This document shows positions 6,754 to 14,393 of a DNA stretch of 16,374 nucleotides, in pieces; position 1 is the stretch's first letter; each line of letters opens with the position of its first letter. The position numbers were made by a program, and so were the translations under genes. The DNA comes from CAYPEZ01 sp964622275 (lineage in GTDB: Bacteria > Patescibacteriota > Minisyncoccia > Phycocordibacterales > UBA6899). Below the pieces are notes generated by a model. That model was not told where the DNA came from. It was given only the letters and a program-made list of their open reading frames with translations, and ran no database searches. The stretch is taken from positions 1 to 16,374 of the forward strand of contig CAZUMX010000021.1 in assembly GCA_964622275.1 (NCBI GenBank), read 5' to 3'.

Positions 6754-7572
6754 ATGTTCCAAACAAAAAAATCTCTTGGGCAGCATTTCTTAAGGAACGA
6801 GCGTGCTCTTTCTGACATGGCGAGTACTGTTTTGCTGCGTCCACATCATACCGTCTTAGAGATTGGTCCTGGTGAGGGGGTGCTCACACGAAAACTTCTC
6901 GCAACGGGCGCGCAAGTCATTGCCATAGAAAAAGACGATCGACTCATCCCAATACTTTCCAACACGTTTGAGACAGAGATCAAGAACAAGAAACTCACAC
7001 TCATCCATGGAGATGTTGTAGAGGAAAATATACTCGAAACACTTGCTCGCATATTGCCACCCCAATGGGTCCTCATCGCAAATATTCCATACTACATTAC
7101 AGGTTTAATTTTACGAACATTTCTCGACGCAAAGATTCGTCCAACAGACATGGTGATACTCGTTCAAAAAGAGGTCGCAGAGGATATTGTTGCGCGAGAC
7201 CACAAAGAAAGCATTGGGTCGATTGCTGTGAAAATATATGGATCTCCAAAAATTATTTCCTCGGTCCCACGTGGCTCATTTGTTCCGCCACCAACTGTTG
7301 ATTCAGCCATTCTTCACATACAACATATTCGTGACCCGTTTGAGAATGACGCGGAACGAAAGATATTTTTTCACATTGTCAAAACAGGTTTTCGTTCAAA
7401 AAGAAAGACGATTCTTAATACACTCTCAACACTCCATGCAAAGGAAGAGATGTACGCCTTGCTCTCTCAAGCAGGGATTGATCCCGGGGCACGACCAGAA
7501 ACCCTGAATCCAGATGATTGGATGCGGTTGACCAAATGTTTAGCGAGTAAACTGCTGATACATCAAGATTGA
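6754..7572 (+). CDS. rsmA: 16S rRNA (adenine-N6,N6)-dimethyltransferase RsmA/KsgA
   Basis: 272 residues from ATG 6754, full length for KsgA. LGQHFLRN at 8-15 is the classic N-terminal signature, VLEIGPGEGVLT (34-45) is SAM motif I, and NIPYYIT at 110-116 is the adenine-pocket motif IV. FVPPPTVDSAI (177-187) and the small helical C-terminal domain follow. The enzyme dimethylates two adjacent adenosines in helix 45 of 16S rRNA late in small-subunit assembly. An in-frame upstream ATG at 6691 lies inside uvrD and adds unrelated residues, so 6754 is preferred. The start is 1 nt after the uvrD stop with no Shine-Dalgarno, so translation probably depends on coupling. The stop is TGA. The last 33 nt overlap the convergent gene. 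Confidence 0.96.
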   Translation: MFQTKKSLGQHFLRNERALSDMASTVLLRPHHTVLEIGPGEGVLTRKLLATGAQVIAIEKDDRLIPILSNTFETEIKNKKLTLIHGDVVEENILETLARILPPQWVLIANIPYYITGLILRTFLDAKIRPTDMVILVQKEVAEDIVARDHKESIGSIAVKIYGSPKIISSVPRGSFVPPPTVDSAILHIQHIRDPFENDAERKIFFHIVKTGFRSKRKTILNTLSTLHAKEEMYALLSQAGIDPGARPETLNPDDWMRLTKCLASKLLIHQD

Positions 7573-9039
7573 TTGCCGAAGTGTGTCACCAATCATCGAG
7601 GACAGCAGTGTATCCGTTGGCGCATAACTATCCGTCAACATCATCCCACCCTGACTGGGCACATTCTTGATACGGTATGCTTCAAACAAACTTTTTCCTG
7701 GAAGGATCTGAGTGTCTTTCCCGAGTTCAATCCACTCATCAAGAGACTGTCGAGACGCAAGGATCATAATATTTTGCTGCGTCTTTGCATCTCCACCAAA
7801 ATGATATGCAGTCACATACGGAAACGTCTCTTGAAGTGTGTGCACCACACTGCGAAAAAGAATGCTCTTATCACCTTCAACAGCAGAAACAATGTTCACC
7901 GCATACACCCCTTTTGGAGTAAGGTGCTCCGCGATTTCGTCATGAAATTCTTTCGTTAATAAGTTCCACGGGATACTGAGGAACGATTGAAATGAATCAC
8001 CAACAATGAGGTCGTACTGACGAGCATCTCTACGCAACAATACTCGTGCGTCACCAATGAGCGTGTTGATGCGAGGATCAAGCGAAAAATATCGCTTTGC
8101 GATGGACGGAACCTCAGGATCAAGCTCGTATACTGAGACAGAAGCGCCAGGAGTGCGTGCAAGATCGCTTGGCATAACATACGCACCACCACCGAGGAAA
8201 AGTGTCTGGGAAGATTCTGGAAGAGCTCGAGTAAACAAACGCGTGATATCTGTATACAGCGGAGCGGTTGATGTGCCACGCACCACACTGTGTGAGCCCA
8301 TATCAAGGAAAAGAATCTTGCTTTCGCCAAAATGGACGAGGTTGGCTTTTGCGACCACCGAAAGATAATACGGGGTTTCTTTTGCGTACAACACCCGTGG
8401 GCCATATGCTGGCGATACCATCAAAACACAGAGGAAAGCGACTATTATGCCGAGTAGGGCGATGCGCTTTCGTCCAAGGATCCATCCTGACACAAACAGG
8501 ACGAGGGAAATTCCATAGATGATTTTTTCCGTCCCAAAAAAAGGGACGAGTCCGTATCCAGTGCACAGAGCCCCAACAATGCCCCCTATAGACCAAAAAG
8601 CAGATAGCCCACCATAAGATTTTCCCAGAATGTCAGTGGTGGGGATAGAAAGTCTCAGAATCATGGGTTGTATTGCCCCCAAGAAGCCTGTTGGGACAAA
8701 AAAGAGTAGCATAGTCACCAAGAGCGTAAGGAGAGGAGTAGGAATTGGTAAAAAAATAAGGGTTTTCACCCAATGAGCAAGGATTGGCAACACAAAAACA
8801 GACGCTCCTGAACCAACACACGCACGATACAAGGTTGTTAGGGATGGGTTGTGATCAATTATCCTCCCTCCAACGTATGCACCGACCGATAGACCCGCAA
8901 GGACAGTTCCCATAATTGCTGACCATGTATAGAGTGTGCTCCCAAGCAGTGGGGCAACAAGACGTGCGGCAGTGATTTCAAGGATCATCACAAGAGCACC
9001 AACAACAAACGACAGGGTAGATGCTTGGCGTACATTCAT
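7540..9039 (-). CDS. Membrane protein fused to spermidine-synthase-like domain
   Basis: 499 residues from ATG 9039. Residues 1-210 carry about seven hydrophobic spans, beginning STLSFVVGALVMILEITAARL. Residues 220-460 form a Rossmann methyltransferase-like domain related to spermidine synthase: LFLGGGAYVMP (280-290), YELDPEV (304-310), IGDAR (328-332) and IVGDSF (345-350). This is the fused MFS/spermidine synthase arrangement often seen in bacteria. The canonical GGGDG reads GGGAY, and the D-[ST]-x-D-P catalytic loop reads DSFQS, keeping Asp348 but losing the second Asp. True spermidine synthesis is therefore doubtful and the substrate is unknown. Longer starts (9048, 9093) exist; 9039 is preferred because TACAAT lies 7 nt upstream. 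It overlaps rsmA by 33 nt, tail to tail. Confidence 0.85.
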   Translation of the reverse strand: MNVRQASTLSFVVGALVMILEITAARLVAPLLGSTLYTWSAIMGTVLAGLSVGAYVGGRIIDHNPSLTTLYRACVGSGASVFVLPILAHWVKTLIFLPIPTPLLTLLVTMLLFFVPTGFLGAIQPMILRLSIPTTDILGKSYGGLSAFWSIGGIVGALCTGYGLVPFFGTEKIIYGISLVLFVSGWILGRKRIALLGIIVAFLCVLMVSPAYGPRVLYAKETPYYLSVVAKANLVHFGESKILFLDMGSHSVVRGTSTAPLYTDITRLFTRALPESSQTLFLGGGAYVMPSDLARTPGASVSVYELDPEVPSIAKRYFSLDPRINTLIGDARVLLRRDARQYDLIVGDSFQSFLSIPWNLLTKEFHDEIAEHLTPKGVYAVNIVSAVEGDKSILFRSVVHTLQETFPYVTAYHFGGDAKTQQNIMILASRQSLDEWIELGKDTQILPGKSLFEAYRIKNVPSQGGMMLTDSYAPTDTLLSSMIGDTLRQSILMYQQFTR

Positions 9040-9046
9040 GTGTGTC

Positions 9047-9052
9047 ATTGTA
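9047..9052 (-). promoter_or_regulatory. -10-like element, leaderless start of the spermidine-synthase-like gene
   Basis: Minus-strand TACAAT (complement of ATTGTA, 9047-9052; 5 of 6 to consensus) is followed by 7 nt and the ATG at 9039. No Shine-Dalgarno is present. It is used to choose 9039 over the longer alternatives. Confidence 0.45.
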
Positions 9053-9155
9053 CACTCAAAGTACCCACAGAACACCTGATGAAAGGAGTTCAAAAGACTT
9101 TAGCGCATATCCACAACATTTTTCAATATATCCACTCAAATATACATAAAGGCGC

Positions 9156-9161
9156 TATACT
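9156..9161 (+). promoter_or_regulatory. -10-like element upstream of the secretion cluster
   Basis: TATACT (9156-9161) in the 196-nt region between divergent genes. It would start transcription near 9168, giving a leader of about 68 nt that includes the AAGGAG/CTCCTT hairpin. Other TATA-like strings nearby (9162-9170, 9216-9221) make the exact promoter uncertain. Confidence 0.35.
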
Positions 9162-9177
9162 CTATATATCTCAAGGT

Positions 9178-9194
9178 AAGGAGGTGTACTCCTT
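9178..9194 (+). promoter_or_regulatory. Hairpin enclosing a Shine-Dalgarno-like AAGGAGG in the leader of the 9236 gene
   Basis: AAGGAG (9178-9183) pairs perfectly with CTCCTT (9189-9194) around GTGTA. The left arm plus the next G is a full Shine-Dalgarno, 8 nt before a TTG at 9193 that opens a 13-codon ORF ending TGA 9232-9234, one base before ATG 9236. This resembles a leader peptide or translational switch, but could be chance. Confidence 0.3.
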
Positions 9195-9235
9195 GCTCGA
9201 GATTTCGTGGGGGAGTATATCCCTCTCTTGTTGAT

Positions 9236-10231
9236 ATGGAAGATGAAAGAGGCATATTTCAGAGTCCTCGTGTTGCAATAAGTATCTTTATTGCGCTGTG
9301 TATTGTTGCCGCTGCATTTTTTTCTACATATACCCCGAACACCTATCTTCGAAACGATGTTTCGGTCGCTGATGTTGTTCCAGCTGGCACACACCAAGAT
9401 CTTGATTCAGATGGGCTTGAGACATGGCAAGAAGAACTTTGGAAAACAGACCCAAACAACGCAGATAGTGACGGAGATGGAACTCCAGATGGAGAAGAAG
9501 TGCGGATTGGGCGGGACCCAAGAACAAAGGGCCCGAATGATAGAAAAGAGTATGCCGTGACCGCAACCAGCACACGTTCACCATATTATGATGATGACCC
9601 AACACTGACGACAACAGACATCATTGGTCGAGACCTCTTTTCCGGAGCAGCAGCACTCGAACAAAGTGGCGAACTCAGTGATGAAAATATTGGCTTGCTC
9701 ATTGACTCGCTTGTTCTGAAAGCACGGAAGCGAATGCCTCAGATCAACACACAGTATTCCCTCAATGATATCCATGTGAGCCCAGTAGATACACCAGAGG
9801 TTTTCCGCGCCTATTTTAATGGCCTCGCAACAATTGCCCTTGCAGATACGGAGCAACTATCAAAGGAAGAACTCTTACTCCTTTGGACTTCTCCCTCGGT
9901 CGATCAAAGACTTCCCTTAGCACAACGAGAGACAAGCAGAGAGAAGGCTCTGATACAAAAACTTCTCCCTCTTATACCTCCAGCAGAGCTTGCAAAACAC
10001 CATCTCACGCTCATCAACACTCTTGCAGATAATGTGTTTATCTTGGATCGTGTTGGAAACGCCTCTGTCGTAAACCCCATTGAAGACCTTCTGTTGTTGC
10101 AAGAATTCCAGGCCAGAACCGAGACCATGGGGAAAACCATCGAGGCACTCTTTGCGACTCCTATGCTTCAGACAATTCCTTGGACTGATGCTGATGCTGC
10201 CGTAAAATTACTAGAAGGTCGTTCCCCATAA
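9236..10231 (+). CDS. Membrane-anchored protein with thrombospondin type 3 calcium repeats
   Basis: 331 residues. A single N-terminal hydrophobic segment at about 12-31 (VAISIFIALCIVAAAFF) is an anchor or uncleaved signal. Residues 55-96 hold two Asp-rich repeats of TSP3 type (DLDSDGLETWQEE; NNADSDGDGTPDGEE), which bind calcium in known family members. The remaining 230 residues are mostly helical with no recognised domain. The bulk should lie outside the membrane. It is the first gene of the secretion cluster and the next gene follows after 36 nt, so a structural or surface role with the secretion machine is plausible but inferred. No Shine-Dalgarno precedes the ATG; the leader contains the AAGGAG hairpin. 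Confidence 0.8.
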   Translation: MEDERGIFQSPRVAISIFIALCIVAAAFFSTYTPNTYLRNDVSVADVVPAGTHQDLDSDGLETWQEELWKTDPNNADSDGDGTPDGEEVRIGRDPRTKGPNDRKEYAVTATSTRSPYYDDDPTLTTTDIIGRDLFSGAAALEQSGELSDENIGLLIDSLVLKARKRMPQINTQYSLNDIHVSPVDTPEVFRAYFNGLATIALADTEQLSKEELLLLWTSPSVDQRLPLAQRETSREKALIQKLLPLIPPAELAKHHLTLINTLADNVFILDRVGNASVVNPIEDLLLLQEFQARTETMGKTIEALFATPMLQTIPWTDADAAVKLLEGRSP

Positions 10232-10245
10232 TCCGGGGTTTATTA
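10224..10245 (+). terminator. Weak intrinsic terminator-like hairpin
   Basis: CCCC (10224-10227) and GGGG (10235-10238) form a 4-bp GC stem over a 7-nt loop, followed by a T-rich TTTATTATT. It overlaps the stop of the TSP3 gene. The short stem suggests at most partial attenuation before the next gene. Confidence 0.25.
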
Positions 10246-10267
10246 TTGGTCGTTTGATACATTACTT

Positions 10268-11167
10268 ATGCATTATTCTTTTCGTAAGATTTTGGTGTTT
10301 GTTTTGACAGGAATCTTTCTTGTCTCTCCTTTTCGAGCGTCGGCTTGGGTCGATGCGGCAAACCTTGTGCAAAACACCATCTCTGCCGTCAACAGCGTCC
10401 AACAAACGTTTTTTGGGAACCAACAATGGATCAAGGAATACGTTCTTGACCCAGCCCAAAAAGCCATTTCGATCGGCATCCAAGACCGTCTGAAACAAAG
10501 CATTCTCAATTGGGCGCGCAACGGATTTGATGGCCAGCCATCATTTATCCAAAACCCGAGAGATTTTGCATTAAACACCGTCATGAATGAAAGCAACGTA
10601 TTCACTGACCGACTCAACAACATCATCAACGACGTGTGTACTCCATTTCAAACAGACGTACGCATCAAAGTCGCCCTCGACGCAATCGACACCGCAGAAG
10701 ACATCGACCAAACAGATGCCGGACTCAGACGCATTACCGAATGTAAGCTTCAGGAATCGGTGACAAGTGGGGTCATTGAAAACTATTTTCAACCAGGGGG
10801 CTTTGTCACCGAAGGAGGACTTGGCCCTATCCTTAAAATGTCTGCACGCTCAGCGGACGACCCTATCCTTGCACCAGAAGTTGTCGCCGCACAACAACAA
10901 CGCATGCAACAAAAAGCACTTGAGGAAGAAAAATTCTTGTCCTATGGAGGCATGCTGCCCAATAAATTCTGTGTTCAACGAACTCCAAGTGGGGGATGTG
11001 CGCGATATGAAATTAAACTCTCTTCCTCGAATGTATCTAGCGCTGTGTCAAAAGTCTTTGGGCATTCACTTGAAGAATTGTCAGGTCAGGACGAGCTGGC
11101 GGAAGCAATTTTCAGCGGTATTGTGATGCGACTGACTAATGAACTTTTGGACAACGGCTTACGATAG
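10268..11167 (+). CDS. Exported protein of the type IV secretion-like cluster, unknown function
   Basis: 299 residues. A standard Sec signal peptide spans residues 1-26 (MHYSFRKILVFVLTGIFLVS, then PFRASA) with a likely cleavage after ASA. The mature part is helical, Gln/Asn/Asp-rich, with no further membrane span. It has four Cys residues, in VCTPF, ECKLQ, FCVQRTPSGG and GCARY, that could form disulfides. No family is recognised. The TSP3 gene lies 36 nt upstream and the VirB6-like gene starts 11 nt downstream, so an extracytoplasmic partner of the channel is likely. GATACA (10256-10261) ends 6 nt before the ATG and is a weak -10 candidate; no Shine-Dalgarno is present. Confidence 0.8.
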   Translation: MHYSFRKILVFVLTGIFLVSPFRASAWVDAANLVQNTISAVNSVQQTFFGNQQWIKEYVLDPAQKAISIGIQDRLKQSILNWARNGFDGQPSFIQNPRDFALNTVMNESNVFTDRLNNIINDVCTPFQTDVRIKVALDAIDTAEDIDQTDAGLRRITECKLQESVTSGVIENYFQPGGFVTEGGLGPILKMSARSADDPILAPEVVAAQQQRMQQKALEEEKFLSYGGMLPNKFCVQRTPSGGCARYEIKLSSSNVSSAVSKVFGHSLEELSGQDELAEAIFSGIVMRLTNELLDNGLR

Positions 11168-11178
11168 CATAACACTCA

Positions 11179-13749
11179 ATGATCTCCGCAATAAAAAAAC
11201 TATTTCTCATCTGGACCCTCATATTTGTTGTGAGTGGGAGTTTTTTTGCTTCCGTTGGTGTTCCCACTGCACATGCGCAGTCACGATCGCCAGTTGATTT
11301 GGTCTCAAATGGATTCGTTGGCGCTAATATCAAGGATGATACTCAGCAAAGTTCTTGGTTTAGTGGAATCTTTGGTGAAGCTTTTAGTTGGGTAAGCAAC
11401 TTACTTTGGGCAATTCCCAAATACATAGGGCAGTTATTTCGCTATGTTGCGAGCCTTTTTCTTGCGTTTGGATCTTGGTGTCTCACAACAGCAATTACCT
11501 ATTCCTTCGAGCCTCTAGATCAGCGGTTCGGAGGTATTCAGGTCGGGTGGGAAGTAATGCGGGATTTTGCGAATCTCTTCTTTATCTTCATCATTCTCTA
11601 TATCGCCATCCAGACCATCCTTCAACTTGGAAGTCACGGCACCAAGCAAATGCTTGTGCGCGTCATTGTCGTCGCTCTTCTCATTAATTTTAGTGCGTTT
11701 TTCACCAAGGTGATTATTGATGCGGGAAATATTGTTGCTATAGGCTTTTACAATAAAATTCTTGAGAGCCCAACACCACGTACCAATGGAGCAGAGTGCT
11801 CAAAGCCCGGTTCCCAAGCCCCTTGTTCTATCGCTGACCGATTCATGGACGCCATGGACATGAACCGTCTCGCTACAGCATCTGACTCATCAACCACTGC
11901 TGCGGGCGTAGAACTTGGGAACAAACAGGTCATGATGCTCTTTTTTATGACGGGGATCATGTACATTGCGGCTGGAGCGATCTTTATCAAAGGGGCCTTC
12001 TATTTCATCTCCCGAATGATCGCATTTGCGTTCCTTATTATGTTTTCTCCTCTTGCGTTTCTCTCATACGCATTTCCAAGCGGGAGAGCCTCACACTTTA
12101 TCGATGAGTGGTGGAAAAAACTGACGAGCTACACTCTCTTGGCCCCTTTTTACATGATTATTATTTATCTCGTTTTCCAAATCATCGCATCACCAAACTT
12201 TCTCTCTCCCGACACCAGTATTATGGACTTTATCCTTGTGATAGGACTCTTGTATGCGGGGACAGAGCTCGCCTTTGAAATGGCAAGCTCAAGTGGGGCA
12301 AAGCTTGCAAACTGGGGAACAAAGATTGTCACCGGAGCGGCAATAGGTGTCGGCGCAGGGGCCATTGGGCTTGCGGGCAGACAGTCATTAGGACGGGTTG
12401 CTGCGTGGCGCGCTGGCGACGAGAAACTCAAGGATGCTGCCCAGCAAAGCGGCGTGAGAGGAGCCTTTGCGCGTATGCGACTTGGTGCGTACGAGAAGGG
12501 CGCAAAGGGATCATGGGATATTGCGCAAAGTAAATACGGCGCAAAAGCGATTTCGAAACTGGACGCCGAGATCCCCGGCGTGCTCACTCGTGGCGAGGGA
12601 GGGTTTAAAAAGACAGGGGGTATCGAAGACGCTCTCACACACACTCTCGCAAACAAAGGAGGGATTACTAAAGCAAAGGAGGAGCAATACATGGCGCGGG
12701 CAAAAGAACTCTTTCCTGATAATCCTGCTGCACAGGCAAACTACCTCAGGAATAATATGGGAACGGCCTGGGATGGAAAGAGTAATTATGACAATTTGAA
12801 ATCTAAAGATGCTCAAACAGCTCGAACAGAAATTAACAGAAAAGTCCGAGAAAAAGAAACAGAAAAGTCTCTCGAAAAAGAGATTGGTATTCTCGACAAA
12901 CAAATGGCAACACTCGTCGAAAAAAGGAAGCAACTTGATGAAGCGATTCGAAATGAAGATGAGACGCTGGCACAGACCCTCAATGCAGACATTGTTACCA
13001 TTGAAAAAGCGGTTCAAGAGTCAAAGACGACTATCCAGAAAATATCACAGCAGGTCAGACCAAGCGCGATTGCCGGCTTCAGCGAAAACATTCTTACCTC
13101 ACAAGGCTTCGCTGAGACTGTCGACAGAAACGTGCTGAGCGAGATCCACAAGCAGTGGATGGACGGAAAATATCAAAACCAAGACATCCTGAAGAATCTC
13201 AACACCAACATTCAAAAGTCAGAGAACAGTAAAGGAAAAGAGTATCTTGCAAGCCCTGAAGGACAAAAGAATCACTTTGGGTATCAAGTTGCAGAAAGCG
13301 ATATTGTGCAGACACGACTATATGATTCAAAAAGCAGACGGTTCTCAAGCTCTGCTGTCGCCGTTGATGAACTTGAGGAACTCATCCGTGAGAATGAACA
13401 GGATCCCAAAGGAGACCGTGCTGAACTTGCCAAACTCCGTGAGCGACTTGAAGGAAGAGAGCGGGATTATGAACGGCTCAAGGATGATCTGGGGTCTATG
13501 GTTTCTCAGGATACACTGAGAAAACTTGAAGAAGATGCGAAAGCTTCTGCTGCACACTTAAGACAACAGCGACAAACGGAAAAACAAAACAAAGCACAAA
13601 CAGAAGCCGATCAGAAGCAAAGAACTCAGAGGATTGCTGATCTTGAGAAGGAGTATGCTGATCTTCAGCGTTCCTCCAGCTATGCTGACATTCAACGAAG
13701 GAATACTTTAGCTGAGGAAATTCGTAACCTCAAGAACACCAACACATAA
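11179..13749 (+). CDS. VirB6/TrbL-like type IV secretion membrane protein with long coiled-coil tail
   Basis: 856 residues. The N-terminus looks like a cleavable signal peptide (residues 1-34, ending TAHAQ). Six or seven membrane spans follow at about 80-105, 127-150, 157-191, 250-271, 276-300, 318-340 and 347-368. Conserved-looking polar and Gly/Pro residues (FSPLAFLSYAFP; DEWWKKL) fit the VirB6/TrbL inner-membrane channel family. After a Gly/Ala-rich stretch (383-400) comes a roughly 450-residue hydrophilic region rich in Lys, Glu and Gln, with probable coiled coils at about 550-620 and 730-850. Usual VirB6 proteins are about 300 residues, so the tail is a large extension, presumably cytoplasmic. 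An internal Shine-Dalgarno with in-frame ATG occurs at codon 505. The neighbours (PrgI, TraC-like, VirB4) support the assignment. TAGCAT at 11165-11170 lies 8 nt before the start. Confidence 0.8.
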   Translation: MISAIKKLFLIWTLIFVVSGSFFASVGVPTAHAQSRSPVDLVSNGFVGANIKDDTQQSSWFSGIFGEAFSWVSNLLWAIPKYIGQLFRYVASLFLAFGSWCLTTAITYSFEPLDQRFGGIQVGWEVMRDFANLFFIFIILYIAIQTILQLGSHGTKQMLVRVIVVALLINFSAFFTKVIIDAGNIVAIGFYNKILESPTPRTNGAECSKPGSQAPCSIADRFMDAMDMNRLATASDSSTTAAGVELGNKQVMMLFFMTGIMYIAAGAIFIKGAFYFISRMIAFAFLIMFSPLAFLSYAFPSGRASHFIDEWWKKLTSYTLLAPFYMIIIYLVFQIIASPNFLSPDTSIMDFILVIGLLYAGTELAFEMASSSGAKLANWGTKIVTGAAIGVGAGAIGLAGRQSLGRVAAWRAGDEKLKDAAQQSGVRGAFARMRLGAYEKGAKGSWDIAQSKYGAKAISKLDAEIPGVLTRGEGGFKKTGGIEDALTHTLANKGGITKAKEEQYMARAKELFPDNPAAQANYLRNNMGTAWDGKSNYDNLKSKDAQTARTEINRKVREKETEKSLEKEIGILDKQMATLVEKRKQLDEAIRNEDETLAQTLNADIVTIEKAVQESKTTIQKISQQVRPSAIAGFSENILTSQGFAETVDRNVLSEIHKQWMDGKYQNQDILKNLNTNIQKSENSKGKEYLASPEGQKNHFGYQVAESDIVQTRLYDSKSRRFSSSAVAVDELEELIRENEQDPKGDRAELAKLRERLEGRERDYERLKDDLGSMVSQDTLRKLEEDAKASAAHLRQQRQTEKQNKAQTEADQKQRTQRIADLEKEYADLQRSSSYADIQRRNTLAEEIRNLKNTNT
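12675..12693 (+). promoter_or_regulatory. Internal Shine-Dalgarno and in-frame ATG in the VirB6-like gene
   Basis: AAAGGAGG (12675-12682), 8 nt, then ATG 12691, in frame with the VirB6-like gene (codon 505). Initiation here would give a separate 352-residue soluble coiled-coil protein. The same bases also encode Ala-Lys-Glu-Glu, so selection for translation initiation is unproven. Confidence 0.3.
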
Positions 13750-13753
13750 ACTC

Positions 13754-14317
13754 ATGGCAACACTTTCCCCACAAGATATCCAAGATGTGTACCTCGCCCT
13801 CCCCGAGGATCTCCAGGATGCGATCTTTTCACCCACATCAATGGATGTATACAACCAGATTCAAGCGAGATATGGACTTGATGCCCACCAACGCGAGGAG
13901 CTTTCAATCCAATCAGGATTCCTTATGATGGGGCTCGTTGAACCAAAGCAATACGTACCAGTGCTTGCGGACAGGCTTGGTATTCCTCGCGATAAAGCAG
14001 CTTTTATCGCCCAAGAGGTCAATCGAGACATTCTTCACACCGTACGCGAGTCCCTCAAGATAGTACACAGGCTTGGAGAAACAGCCCAACAACAGGGAAC
14101 ACCTGCGTCCGTTGTGGACAGAACTGTCGCAGAACGAACCTCTACTCAACCCCAAACTCAACCTGAGACATCCATGCTTAACCAAAAGCTTGGAAGTGCC
14201 TTCCGTGCACCCGCAGCGCCTCAAGTTGATGTTCCAACCTACAGCAACACAGAAGCGCACATTACGCCATCGACACAGACCCAAACCACCGATCCTTACC
14301 GAGAATTGCCAGCATAA
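13754..14317 (+). CDS. Small helical protein of the secretion cluster, unknown function
   Basis: 187 residues, starting 4 nt after the VirB6-like stop with no Shine-Dalgarno. Residues 1-115 are predicted helical (LSPQDIQDVYLALPEDLQDA, then VYNQIQARYGL and FLMMGLVEP), suggesting a compact cytoplasmic helical domain. Residues 116-187 are rich in Gln, Thr, Pro and Ser and probably disordered. There is no signal peptide and no membrane span. The family is not recognised. The tight spacing implies co-translation with the VirB6-like protein, so it may be an adaptor or assembly factor of the machine; that is inference from position only. Confidence 0.75.
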   Translation: MATLSPQDIQDVYLALPEDLQDAIFSPTSMDVYNQIQARYGLDAHQREELSIQSGFLMMGLVEPKQYVPVLADRLGIPRDKAAFIAQEVNRDILHTVRESLKIVHRLGETAQQQGTPASVVDRTVAERTSTQPQTQPETSMLNQKLGSAFRAPAAPQVDVPTYSNTEAHITPSTQTQTTDPYRELPA

Positions 14318-14359
14318 ACACAGTATCGCATTGGGTGGCAGCAAAAAGCGTGTGGCATG

Positions 14360-14368
14360 TGGTATAAA
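14360..14368 (+). promoter_or_regulatory. Extended -10 promoter before prgI
   Basis: TGGTATAAA combines the TG extension with a near-consensus -10 hexamer (TATAAA at 14363-14368). It lies in the 76-nt gap between the helical protein gene and prgI and predicts a start near 14375, about 19 nt before ATG 14394. It could make the prgI-TraC-VirB4 part a separate transcript. Confidence 0.45.
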
Positions 14369-14393
14369 TACAGAGTAATCCGTTTTGCTTTCT

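Noticed and set aside
12165..13017. Minus-strand ORFs of 175 and 168 residues inside the VirB6-like gene
   Set aside because: They are shadows of a strongly coding plus-strand frame. Their proteins are Ser/Phe/Cys-rich without domains and have no start signals.
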